A stretch of 16,282 nucleotides of DNA from Dehalococcoidia bacterium UBA1152 (GTDB lineage: Bacteria > Chloroflexota > Dehalococcoidia > Lucifugimonadales > UBA2962): positions 44,739 to 61,020 of the forward strand of contig DBZU01000030.1 of the NCBI GenBank assembly GCA_002311285.1, given 5' to 3'. The notes beneath the pieces were generated by a model. It was not told where the DNA came from. It saw only the letters and a program-made list of their open reading frames with translations, and did no database searches. This document shows positions 7,125-15,337 of this stretch, piece by piece. The position numbers were made by a program, and so were the translations under genes. Numbering within the stretch: the stretch's first letter is position 1; the number at the start of each line of letters is the position of its first letter.

Positions 7125-8924
7125 ATCAATATTAAATTCGCATCTATTTTAATCGCATCAGGTTTAATTCCATTAATGTTGTCTTGTAACGGCGGTATTC
7201 AGCCTATTGATAGTGCCACTTCGGAACCCAGCACAGCAAATAATGAAGAAATTGAACCTACAGCTACTAATGAACCGCCAATGCCTGGGCCAACAAGTAC
7301 ATCCACTATTGGGTTAACTACAGTGACTACCCCAACGCCTAAACCAATTCCGATGATCGTTGGTACAGTTAACTTTCAGATTGACGTTCAGCAAGTGGCG
7401 GGAGCTTCCCAACTTGAACAAGCTAGTATTGTCGGTCCTGACTTGCTTCGCCTGAAAGACGGACAGTACCGGCTTTATTTACAATCTAGAGCCGATCAAA
7501 ACGCAAAAAACGGAGAAGGAGTGAATATCATCAGCCTTATTTCGCCAGATGGCATCCAATGGGCCGTTGAGCCAGGGATACGCATCCAACACGGTAGTGA
7601 TTCTGACGTTGATTACGAAGCTGGTGAACCCGGTGTCTATCTGGGACTGGATGACAAGTACCATATGGCTTATACAGGCCGCTTCATGGGCGTCAGGAAA
7701 GATGGGTCCGATCAAAAGATGCATAGGCTGGTTTTCGCTGTATCGGACGACGGCCTAACTTGGACAAAGCTGAATCAACATTATGCTGATCCAGATAATA
7801 TCAATGATTTCGCGTCCAGCGCAGACGTTCATATTTTAAACGGCGGGTATGTCATGTATTACACTGGGGAACGAAATATTATCAAAGCAACGTCGCAGGA
7901 TGGTCTGACATGGGTCAGGCAAGAAATCACAATCAAGGCCGGCCATGATTCCACCATGGTCAAACTTGATAACACTTACTATATGTTTGTAAAAATGCCG
8001 AAGGATTTGGCATATGGACGTAACCCAGACACTGAATCAGACCTGCTAGTTATGGCAATTTCGGACGATGGGGTGAACTGGTCCAATAACTACTACCAGG
8101 TTGTTGTGAAAGATTTGGATGGCAGGGAAGTCGGTCCTAGAGATTTACAGGACCCGGGATCGATAGTTCTTTCTGATGGGACGCTACGTGTCTTTCTCAA
8201 CGACGACGGTGGCAACAACATATACTCCATTATTCCAACATCGCCACTACCTAAAGGCATTCCTCAACCCCCATTAAACCCTAACGCGAATAATGGTAAA
8301 CCTGAAGATAAATATGAGTGCAATATAAATTCTGATGGTTACTGTATTTTTTCAGGCAGCCCTCATAAAGCCGGCCTAAATCCAGGTACTAAAGACATAG
8401 TTACCCGTAATGGGGAATTCTTGTTCTCCTTAGATGAAGCGGTAGCGGTAAATTCATCAGGCGTACTTGAAGCTAAGGGAACCCCTGCTTTTGATGGAGA
8501 CGAGCTTATAAAATATTCTCAAGATGGAATGACAGACGACGAGAAATCTTTTCACAGAGTAATGGCCATTATATTTCCAATTCGAAACGCTCTTATGTAC
8601 GATATTTCGGACATAACTCAGGATAAATGGGACAAACTTGTTTTTGAACTTCAGATAAGAGGTATTAAAGACAAAACCTTCACCGCTGGAGCAACACCCA
8701 GAGACAATTACTATGGTAGACAGGGTGTTTTTGAACTCGCAAAACATCCAAACGGTAAAGACATCCATCATGATGTGATGAAATTTCTTGAAGAAGCTGG
8801 ACTTTATCTTCTTTGTCACGTTACCAGTGACGATTTTAATCAAATGCTTAAAGACACTCACCCTGAAAACCACAACCCCTGTGAAGAAGCAGGAATTACA
8901 TCAAAAACACCTTTCGATAATTAA
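7125..8924 (+). CDS. Predicted lipoprotein with Asp-box beta-propeller and unrecognised C-terminal domain
   Basis: The first in-frame ATG (7176) would begin MLSCNGG, cutting off a signal peptide. Reading back, the frame stays open to a TAA at 7107-7109 and encodes a basic-hydrophobic leader ending LIPLMLSC. This would be complete if translation starts at ATC (7125), which has GGGGA 6 bases before it. With that start the lipid-site cysteine is residue 21, though the lipobox is imperfect. Numbered from 7176: a Ser/Thr/Pro-rich linker (about 10-60), then four S-x-D-G-x-x-W Asp-box motifs at 123-129, 190-196, 240-246 and 296-302. These indicate a sialidase- or GH43-like beta-propeller of about five blades. 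Residues 366-582 are a separate domain with cysteines at 382, 390, 547 and 569 that I do not recognise. The protein is likely anchored outside the membrane and may bind or cleave glycans; no catalytic residues can be assigned. An SDR gene follows 30 bases later. Confidence 0.75.
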   Translation: MNIKFASILIASGLIPLMLSCNGGIQPIDSATSEPSTANNEEIEPTATNEPPMPGPTSTSTIGLTTVTTPTPKPIPMIVGTVNFQIDVQQVAGASQLEQASIVGPDLLRLKDGQYRLYLQSRADQNAKNGEGVNIISLISPDGIQWAVEPGIRIQHGSDSDVDYEAGEPGVYLGLDDKYHMAYTGRFMGVRKDGSDQKMHRLVFAVSDDGLTWTKLNQHYADPDNINDFASSADVHILNGGYVMYYTGERNIIKATSQDGLTWVRQEITIKAGHDSTMVKLDNTYYMFVKMPKDLAYGRNPDTESDLLVMAISDDGVNWSNNYYQVVVKDLDGREVGPRDLQDPGSIVLSDGTLRVFLNDDGGNNIYSIIPTSPLPKGIPQPPLNPNANNGKPEDKYECNINSDGYCIFSGSPHKAGLNPGTKDIVTRNGEFLFSLDEAVAVNSSGVLEAKGTPAFDGDELIKYSQDGMTDDEKSFHRVMAIIFPIRNALMYDISDITQDKWDKLVFELQIRGIKDKTFTAGATPRDNYYGRQGVFELAKHPNGKDIHHDVMKFLEEAGLYLLCHVTSDDFNQMLKDTHPENHNPCEEAGITSKTPFDN

Positions 8925-8954
8925 TGCAAAAGCACGACAAAACGGAGGTTAAGC

Positions 8955-10052
8955 ATGAAAGTTTTAGTGATCGGTGGCACTCGTGACTTTGGTAAAGTAA
9001 CAGTTCGCAAACTAATTGAACGTGGAGATAGTGTAACAATTTTCTCTCGCGGCAATGTTAAGCCAGATTTCTGGAATGATATCAAACACATATCCGGTGA
9101 TCGAACTGAACACTCTGCATTCATAGATGTACTAAATAAAACAAATTATGACGTAGTAATAGATAACGTTGCATACACTGTCAAAGACGTTGAGGCTGCT
9201 ATAAAAGCGTTTTCCGGGAATATTGGCAGATATATAGTCTCATCGACTGTTTCTGTGTATGGAGGACCTGGACATGCAATTAGTGCGCGAAGCCAATCCA
9301 AAAATTCCCTTGGCTCTAAAATCGATGAATTTATTGATTTATCAAGTCACTGTCCTTTGATGGAAAATGACCTAGACCTTAGAACGGTGTCCTGGTATAG
9401 AGACGAAACTGTACATGAATATGCAGAAGGTAAGCGACAAATAGAACGATTATTATCTGAAAATCGGAGGTTTCCATCGACAATCATGCGCATCCCATCC
9501 GTTTTGGGCCCAAATGAAAATGGAAACCGATTGTGGTTTTACATGCAACGCATTTTAGACGGAAATGAAATAATTTTGCGGGATGGAGGTTCAGCCATTT
9601 TTCGACCTGGCTTTAGAGACGACGTCGCTCAATCATTTATAGATGTGATGAATTCAGAGCTCGCTATTAACAATATTTACAATATAGCCGGACTAGACAT
9701 CGTAAGCTTGAAAACATTCCTTAAAGTAATAGCCGATGCTTTAGATAGACCTCTAAATGGAGTTGATATACCAGCATGGATTGTTGAATCAAATTCTGAA
9801 CTGCCTTGGGATGACTGGTTCTATGACTTCTTTTCACGACCCCTTCTATACGTACCCTCGATATTAAAGGCTAAGTCAGACTTCCAACTAAAAACAACCC
9901 CAATATCAACTTGGGTTAAAGAAACAGTGGACTGGTATAACACTAATCAAATCCCAGATTCAAACGGATATGATAAACGTCAAATCGAGATCGAATTGTG
10001 TCGGAAATGGAAAAAAGAATACTCGAGATTCACTAACAATTTCAGTAACTAA
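8955..10052 (+). CDS. NAD(P)-dependent epimerase/dehydratase (extended SDR)
   Basis: A 365-residue Rossmann-fold oxidoreductase. The dinucleotide-binding start is MKVLVIGGTRDFGK, with the GGTxxxG glycines at 7, 8 and 13. Asp11 sits where most relatives have a hydrophobic residue. Ser97 (VSSTVSVYG), Tyr156 and Lys160 (YAEGK) form the catalytic Ser-YxxxK set. Length and pattern fit nucleoside-sugar epimerase/dehydratase-like proteins, including the CSP41-like group, but the substrate cannot be read from sequence. The ATG at 8955 is firmly set by a strong GGAGG 6 bases upstream. It starts 30 bases after the propeller lipoprotein gene and may share its transcript. It ends 31 bases before the broken YbjQ gene. 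Confidence 0.88.
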   Translation: MKVLVIGGTRDFGKVTVRKLIERGDSVTIFSRGNVKPDFWNDIKHISGDRTEHSAFIDVLNKTNYDVVIDNVAYTVKDVEAAIKAFSGNIGRYIVSSTVSVYGGPGHAISARSQSKNSLGSKIDEFIDLSSHCPLMENDLDLRTVSWYRDETVHEYAEGKRQIERLLSENRRFPSTIMRIPSVLGPNENGNRLWFYMQRILDGNEIILRDGGSAIFRPGFRDDVAQSFIDVMNSELAINNIYNIAGLDIVSLKTFLKVIADALDRPLNGVDIPAWIVESNSELPWDDWFYDFFSRPLLYVPSILKAKSDFQLKTTPISTWVKETVDWYNTNQIPDSNGYDKRQIEIELCRKWKKEYSRFTNNFSN

Positions 10053-10083
10053 CAACTTTATTTTAATTACATGAAGACAATTT

Positions 10084-10398
10084 ATGCTCATAGTCACTGT
10101 GGATCAAATATAAGATATAGATATCCAAGAAACATTCAGCGTTGTTCAAGGTAGCACTGTAAGGAGTAGGGCAGTAGGCAGAGACATAATCGCAATATTG
10201 AGGCTGATTATCGGATGGGAAGTGACTGAATATACCAATTTGCTCACTGAAAGCAGGGTGCAAGCTATTGATAGAATGTCTAAACAAGCTGAAGAAACGG
10301 GAGCTGATGGTGTGATTGGGGTTCGGTTTGAAAACGCAGCAGGCAAAAATGGTGAATCTCAAATACTAGCTTATGGCACAGCCGTAAAACTTAAATAG
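10084..10398 (+). pseudogene. YbjQ/UPF0145 family gene interrupted by in-frame TAA
   Basis: From ATG at 10084 one frame encodes MLIVTVDQI, then TAA at 10111-10113. It continues without a shift through TFSVVQGSTVRSRAVGRDI, VTEYTNLLTESR and GADGVIGVRF to AYGTAVKLK, stopping with TAG at 10396. Together these give about 104 codons, the normal length of the YbjQ (heavy-metal-binding-domain, UPF0145) family, with both halves aligning to the family in the same frame. So a single nonsense codon at position 10 breaks the gene. The usual RNxVGG motif is also altered (RLIIGW), which fits decay. The only conventional start after the stop is TTG at 10198, in the middle of the domain. Alternatives are restart at an unusual codon, readthrough or a sequence error. 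The family forms small oligomers and has no settled function. Confidence 0.72.
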
Positions 10399-10431
10399 AA
10401 GAGTTTTTTTCGGGTTTGTATGATTATGGGC

Positions 10432-12387
10432 TTAGTTATCAAAGGTTCCGAGAATGTTTTTAACCTTTCCCCAATACATAACAATAATAATTAATACTGA
10501 CCCTACACAGAACATTATTGCAGGCCCAAGTAATAGATTTCTCTGAAAATCACTTAGTACTTGTTTCCAATAATCAATACCTATCTCAGTAAGCAAGTTA
10601 TTTGTCTCTGCAAAATAATCGCTTTGAATAAACTCAGATCCCAGTGAAAATGATATTTTATCTGTTAATTGACCTACATAGGCACTGTATATTGGTCCAT
10701 AAATTATTAATGCAAGTAACGCGCATACAACCAGAGCCCCAAGACCCCATAAGAGTCTTTGTTTTAAGTTCTGGCCCCCTAATATCCCAATTAAAGTTAA
10801 TAAAAACAGGATCACTACGTATATAGTCCATCCATAATTTTTTATTTCATGAAACACTGATCTCACATTTTGTATAACGGTAGCGCCTTCGGTTCCAAAA
10901 AGTTTGCTATCTAAGGTTTTTTGATCACCTTCCCATCCATCTCGAATAAATAGACGTACTTGATCAATTGTTTCTATGCTTAATAGATTAGATGAAGAAA
11001 TATCAGCCTCAAAGTTTTTTTCAGTGTATGTAAATCCTTCAGACATAAGTTTTCTAATATTATCGAGCATATTTATGCTGCCTTCTCCTCCGTATTCCAT
11101 TAATCTCGCTCTGATCACCTGTTCATCCATATTAATTATGTCTGGTATCGGATCAAACACTAACGTTTTAATATCAGCTGAAATCTTTGACTGTATCTTT
11201 GACGAAACTGCCGCATCATATGGGATGCACAAAGGGAAATCTTGGTAGTTCTGGACATTGATAAGGGAGCTTTGCTGCTCAGAGGTGCAGGTCGGAAGAG
11301 ATAATTCATTTACCATGTAGTCATTAATAGATTTTTCTATATTTTCCTGGGCTGCTAATTTATTTGCTTTTATATCTATTAATATGTCGATACTATCTGA
11401 TCTTCCAACAATATAATCTGTTACGTCATCTATCGCATATTCAGTTTGTTCTTCTGCCCAAGTCGGCGGAGCAACATCCCGCATGATTTCTAAGATTTCG
11501 GCATCAGTTATGAATAATCCATATGGAAGCGCGGCATTTTCGGGGATTAGCCCTTTTACAGCTGGTTCAATTACTCCTTGATAGAGTATTTCGCCCACAT
11601 TCTCCTCAGACAATAGCAGCTTGAACTCTGCTGAAGCGATAGCTACTCTGTCACTTATATCAATATATACAATGAATTCATCTGACTCTCCAGTAAAATA
11701 CGGGGTGACTTGATCTAAGGCCTCTTCAAGATTATGTTGTATCCAATCTGGCGGAACAACCTTACGAGACGCCTGGATAAGCCGAGTGCTAGAAACTTCT
11801 ATCCCAAAAGGCAGTTGGTGATTTGATATATGCTCTAAACTGGGATCAACAAATTTTTGATAGGCAAGGTTATATGAATCTGTTGTATCTAGTATATATT
11901 TAAGCTCTTTGATAACTAGTTTGATTTCTTGGTCAGTATCCAAATCTATTTTTATATATGAGTTGTGTTCTGCCAAGTAGTCTTCTAGCGCCTGCAAAAA
12001 TGTTTCTACTGAACGTTGAAGCCACTCTGGAGGCACTGCACGCCTTATAGACTTCGCTAATTCTTCGTTGGTGATTCCAAGCGAATTGATGGCAGGATCG
12101 GTAAAGCCACCAGGAAGCTTATCAGGTGGTATTGTGTACGCATCATTGAGGGCCTGATTTAACACAGGTCCCGTCAGAGAGTTGTAGAAATCAATTTTCT
12201 CTAACGCCTCGCCATAAAATACTGGCCGAAGAATCTGAAGATTCATAACCCAAAGCACAGAACTGAAGAAGATTAGAAAAAGTACCAGTAGTACAAATGG
12301 TATTAAAACAATTCGTCTTACTATAATCATATATTTAGGTACTTTACCATTGATAGATACATTGTTTTCCCCAAAACTAGAAAACAA
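10432..12387 (-). CDS. Multi-pass membrane protein with tripled extracytoplasmic domain, function unknown
   Basis: A 651-residue protein. One N-terminal membrane segment (about 21-48, positively charged IVRR just inside) leads to a large region (about 50-515) predicted outside the membrane. Three C-terminal membrane segments follow (about 517-537, 545-570, 617-639). The outer region has a repeated unit: LPxG at 91, 192 and 287, and PPxW at 119, 212 and 307, each followed by an acidic helix and an I-D-I/L strand. Cys367 and Cys387 could form a disulfide. I do not recognise the family by name. The start is uncertain: the longest frame begins at TTG (12387) directly after an in-frame TAG. ATG at 12330 would give a protein beginning just before the first membrane segment. 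Neither has a strong ribosome site. It lies 69 bases downstream of the aldolase gene on the same strand. Confidence 0.8.
   Translation of the reverse strand: MFSSFGENNVSINGKVPKYMIIVRRIVLIPFVLLVLFLIFFSSVLWVMNLQILRPVFYGEALEKIDFYNSLTGPVLNQALNDAYTIPPDKLPGGFTDPAINSLGITNEELAKSIRRAVPPEWLQRSVETFLQALEDYLAEHNSYIKIDLDTDQEIKLVIKELKYILDTTDSYNLAYQKFVDPSLEHISNHQLPFGIEVSSTRLIQASRKVVPPDWIQHNLEEALDQVTPYFTGESDEFIVYIDISDRVAIASAEFKLLLSEENVGEILYQGVIEPAVKGLIPENAALPYGLFITDAEILEIMRDVAPPTWAEEQTEYAIDDVTDYIVGRSDSIDILIDIKANKLAAQENIEKSINDYMVNELSLPTCTSEQQSSLINVQNYQDFPLCIPYDAAVSSKIQSKISADIKTLVFDPIPDIINMDEQVIRARLMEYGGEGSINMLDNIRKLMSEGFTYTEKNFEADISSSNLLSIETIDQVRLFIRDGWEGDQKTLDSKLFGTEGATVIQNVRSVFHEIKNYGWTIYVVILFLLTLIGILGGQNLKQRLLWGLGALVVCALLALIIYGPIYSAYVGQLTDKISFSLGSEFIQSDYFAETNNLLTEIGIDYWKQVLSDFQRNLLLGPAIMFCVGSVLIIIVMYWGKVKNILGTFDN
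11323..12117 (-). repeat. Three tandem protein-level repeats inside the membrane protein
   Basis: Residues 91-166, 192-261 and 287-355 align as diverged copies. Each has LPxG, a short strand and acidic helix, R-x-x-x-P-P-x-W, then E-x-x-x-x-x-x-x-x-Y and an I-D-I/L-D strand. Spacing of the PPxW motifs is 93 and 95 residues. The DNA copies are too diverged to be recent duplications. Confidence 0.7.
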
Positions 12388-12456
12388 TGCCTAACATAAA
12401 CGTTAATTAAATCAGTTAATAGACTGCATTAGGCGTTATGCGTCTGGTACGGGGTT

Positions 12457-13230
12457 TTATGCGAATTCTTCTCTTAACTGACTGTAGATATCTTTCATAC
12501 GATCAGTCCCCAGTTGCAAAACTGTTCCAATATTCATCATTCTATAGCCTTCAGCTATCCATCGACGTGCATCCTCAGGATCAAAAAACGTGGTTGCTAA
12601 TGATTTGTCCATGTGTTTCATTTTTTCGGCTACATTTCGCATAATACTTTCTACTTTTTCATGATGTATATGTCCTGGGACTCCAATAGATGCAGATAAA
12701 TCCATTGGTCCGACTAGCAACACTTCAAAGTTCTCAATTTCAAGAATTTCATCTATTTTTTCGTAGGCCTCAATACTTTCCATCTGCAATACTAGAAAAG
12801 TGTCTTCGTTTGCTTTGGCAACAACCTCTGAAACTTCAATATCCAGTGGCCCAGCAAACCAAGGGGCAATACCACGCTCCCCAATTGGTGGGTATTTAGC
12901 ATAATTTATTGCTTGATTAACTTCCTCAGGATTATCAACCTGAGGAACCATTACACCAACAGCCCCAACATCATAAGCCTTTTTTATATAAGAAGGGCTG
13001 TTCCAAGGCACTCTAATTACTCCTGCAACTCCGGCCTGTCTAGCCATAATGCATATCGGTCCTATAGATTCTGTGCCCCAAGGTGCATGTTCCTGATCTA
13101 TCCAAACCCAATCCGGTTTAGTTTGGTAGATTGCTGCAGCAACATGAAACTCCCGACTAAAGAACAGGGAGCTTAAAAGAAGTTCTTGATTTTTGATTCT
13201 AGAACGAATCTTACTTGGATAAACACTCAT
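12457..13230 (-). CDS. HpcH/HpaI family aldolase
   Basis: A 257-residue class II (metal-dependent) aldolase of the family that cleaves 4-hydroxy-2-oxo acids and 2-keto-3-deoxy sugar acids to pyruvate plus an aldehyde. Family residues are present: Asp45, Glu47 and catalytic His48 in WIDQEHAPW; Arg73 in IRVPW; metal ligands Glu151 (LQMES) and Asp177 (VGPMDLSAS). YPPIGERG is also present. The ATG at 13230 lies 5 bases after the stop of the aminotransferase gene, and its ribosome site (GGGGTG) is inside the end of that gene, so translation is probably coupled. With the divergent dehydratase-like gene at 14192 it suggests sugar-acid breakdown. The exact substrate (keto-deoxy-rhamnonate, -galactonate or other) is not readable. 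Confidence 0.9.
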   Translation of the reverse strand: MSVYPSKIRSRIKNQELLLSSLFFSREFHVAAAIYQTKPDWVWIDQEHAPWGTESIGPICIMARQAGVAGVIRVPWNSPSYIKKAYDVGAVGVMVPQVDNPEEVNQAINYAKYPPIGERGIAPWFAGPLDIEVSEVVAKANEDTFLVLQMESIEAYEKIDEILEIENFEVLLVGPMDLSASIGVPGHIHHEKVESIMRNVAEKMKHMDKSLATTFFDPEDARRWIAEGYRMMNIGTVLQLGTDRMKDIYSQLREEFA

Positions 13231-13235
13231 CGTTT

Positions 13236-14144
13236 TTACACCCCAGCATACTTTTCCATTTGAGCCACTATATCCATATCCACTTTTTCAGAGAATGCTG
13301 CTAATAATTGCTTAACTATGGGACCTTGTTTGCCATCTCCTATTGAACGTTTGTCAACAACTGTAACTGGAAAAACAAAATTTGTTGTGGTGACAAAGAA
13401 CACTTCGTCAGCAGTGTACAGATCATATGGCTGCAGGTGTTCTTCAACTACAGATATTCCCATGAGTTGCGCCATATCAAACAATGTCTCCCTGGATATC
13501 CCTTTCAAAATGTCATCATCCTTCGGGGTAATAATGACTCCATCCTTTGCTATAGCTACATTGTAACCAGTCCCTTCAGCAATATTACCTTCCAAATCAA
13601 GTAGAATCGGCAGAGCTTCATGGTCTACATCTTTTGCTTCCAGTTCAGCTAAATTAAAATTCATACGACTGTAGTGTTTTATCTTTGGATCTAACGACTG
13701 TGCTGAATATGCTCTAGTTTTAGTAATTACAGCCTTAGCTCCGTTTTTATATAAAGTGCCCCAAGGGTTCCATGGGACCGGCTTAGTTACTATCAAAACA
13801 GTTGGAGTGGGTATATCTGCCCTTGTAGGAGCAACTCCACGGGTTACCGTCTGCCATACAAACCAATCTCCAGCAGATTCGAGCCGAGCTTCTTCATTCA
13901 TCCTGACTAAATCTTCTGACACCGATAGCATCTCCTCGATATCTATACCCGGGTCAATACGTACATATTTTAGTGATCGATATAAACGTTCAATGTGTTC
14001 TCGCAGCTTGAAGGGTTTTCCTCCATAGGTGCGTGCAATATCAAAAACTGCATCGCCAACATAAAAACCTCGGTCCATCGGGTCTATTTTGACCTGACTT
14101 TCTGGCAAAAATTCTCCATTTAAGTATGCTATTACGTCACTCAT
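13236..14144 (-). CDS. Class IV aminotransferase (branched-chain / D-amino acid aminotransferase-like)
   Basis: A 302-residue PLP enzyme of fold type IV. The start (AYLNGEFLPESQVKIDPMDRG, followed by GDAVFDIART) is typical of IlvE/Dat/PabC proteins. Schiff-base Lys156 lies in DPKIKHYSRMN. The phosphate- and cofactor-binding end shows GNIAEGTGYNVAI, ITP and ILKGISRETL. It is probably a transaminase for a branched-chain or other oxoacid, or a D-amino acid aminotransferase; the subgroup cannot be fixed. ATG at 14144 is used; a G-rich run lies about 20 bases upstream, further than usual. It leads an apparent operon with the aldolase gene (5-base gap) and is divergent from the dehydratase-like gene across 47 bases, so the two promoters probably overlap or are shared. 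Confidence 0.88.
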   Translation of the reverse strand: MSDVIAYLNGEFLPESQVKIDPMDRGFYVGDAVFDIARTYGGKPFKLREHIERLYRSLKYVRIDPGIDIEEMLSVSEDLVRMNEEARLESAGDWFVWQTVTRGVAPTRADIPTPTVLIVTKPVPWNPWGTLYKNGAKAVITKTRAYSAQSLDPKIKHYSRMNFNLAELEAKDVDHEALPILLDLEGNIAEGTGYNVAIAKDGVIITPKDDDILKGISRETLFDMAQLMGISVVEEHLQPYDLYTADEVFFVTTTNFVFPVTVVDKRSIGDGKQGPIVKQLLAAFSEKVDMDIVAQMEKYAGV

Positions 14145-14191
14145 AGTTCGTATTTTCTATTCAACCCCCTCAATGTTAGACTCATTGTAAT

Positions 14192-15337
14192 ATGCGAATT
14201 AAATCAATCAAGTCATTTATAGTCAACTCAAACAGCCCAAAAAACTGCTGTTTTGTAAAAGTAGAGACGGATGAAGGAATAAGTGGGTGGGGAGAATGCT
14301 ACACACAATCTGACCGAGACACTCAAATTTCATCTCATGTTGATCAATTATCAAGATATTTGGTTGGTAGAGATCCGGCGCAGATAAAGAACTTTACACA
14401 AATCGGATACGATGACTTTGCATCAAAACGTGGGTCTATGGATTTGTACAGTGCTATCAGTGGAATAGAACAGGCTTTATGGGATATCAAAGGCAAAACG
14501 CTTGATACTCCTGTATTTCAGCTACTTGGAGGCAAAGTCCGTGATGAAGTACGAGTCTACGCAAATGGGTGGTCACAAGGATCAAAAGACCCGCTAGAAC
14601 TTGCTGAGAAAGCGTCTTTGGTTGTTGAAATGGGGTTTGATGCACTTAAATTTGACCCCGTGCCAGGACCATGGCGCAATTTCGTTGATAAAGACGTAGT
14701 AAACACAGCGATCGCCAATGTATGTGCTGTTAGAGAACAGGTTGGACCAGATGTAGACATATTAATCGAAATTCATCGTAGATTAGCTCCAATGCATGCC
14801 ATTAGAATCGCAAAACAAATAGAGCAATATAATCCATTTTGGTACGAAGAACCGATACAACCAGAAAATTTAGATGCTCTTGCTGAGGTAAGAAGAAAAA
14901 TTAACATACCAGTAGTTACCGGAGAAGCTTTATATACAAAAACAGCTTTCCGGGACGTATTTGCAAAGCGCGCTGCAGACATAATTAATCCCGACGTATG
15001 CAACGTAGGAGGCATATTAGAGTTAAATGAAATCGCTGCTACTGCCGCATCGCATCTAGTGGGCGTGGCACCACATAATTACAACAGTACAAGTATCGGG
15101 CTGGCAAGTACGATTCAATGCTGTGCCACTATGCCTAATTTCATCATTACAGAATATTTTTTAAACATGGAACAAGTCACATCAGCTGTAACAGAGGATC
15201 CATTAGTGATAAAAAACGGCACAATTAAACTGACAGATAAACCGGGACTAGGCGTCAATCTTAATGAAAAGGCTCTTGTCGCACATGCATCTAAAACCAT
15301 GCCTCAACGATCATTGCCCGAGATTTACAACTCATAA
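14192..15337 (+). CDS. Enolase-superfamily sugar-acid dehydratase, galactonate-dehydratase-like
   Basis: A 381-residue mandelate racemase/muconate lactonising enzyme family protein. The N-terminal capping domain includes VETDEGISGWGECYT. The barrel carries metal ligands Glu193, Glu219 (WYEEPI) and Glu245 (TGEAL), with His195 (IEIHRR) and His295 (APHNYNS). Spacings of 26, 26 and 50 between these ligand and base positions equal those of E. coli D-galactonate dehydratase (183, 209, 235, 285). One difference is Glu for Asp at the first metal ligand. The predicted reaction is dehydration of an acid sugar to a 2-keto-3-deoxy acid, which the HpaI-like aldolase on the other side of the divergent promoter could cleave. 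The substrate remains open because the family is broad. ATG at 14192 lacks a clear ribosome site. Confidence 0.88.
   Translation: MRIKSIKSFIVNSNSPKNCCFVKVETDEGISGWGECYTQSDRDTQISSHVDQLSRYLVGRDPAQIKNFTQIGYDDFASKRGSMDLYSAISGIEQALWDIKGKTLDTPVFQLLGGKVRDEVRVYANGWSQGSKDPLELAEKASLVVEMGFDALKFDPVPGPWRNFVDKDVVNTAIANVCAVREQVGPDVDILIEIHRRLAPMHAIRIAKQIEQYNPFWYEEPIQPENLDALAEVRRKINIPVVTGEALYTKTAFRDVFAKRAADIINPDVCNVGGILELNEIAATAASHLVGVAPHNYNSTSIGLASTIQCCATMPNFIITEYFLNMEQVTSAVTEDPLVIKNGTIKLTDKPGLGVNLNEKALVAHASKTMPQRSLPEIYNS

Noticed and set aside
6836..7129. Small open frames crossing both tRNA genes on either strand
   Set aside because: They are conceptual translations of the tRNA sequences themselves.
8457..8873. 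138-codon open frame on the minus strand inside the propeller lipoprotein gene
   Set aside because: The plus-strand frame is continuous with the upstream propeller and followed by a gene with a strong ribosome site; the minus frame has no ribosome site or domain signal.
10198..10398. A 66-residue protein starting at TTG 10198
   Set aside because: The start would fall in the middle of the YbjQ domain and there is no ribosome site; family similarity continues upstream in frame to 10084, so this is the 3' part of a broken gene.
10399..10431. T-run (GAGTTTTTTTCGGG) as a terminator between convergent genes
   Set aside because: No stem precedes the T-run on either strand, so an intrinsic terminator is not supported.
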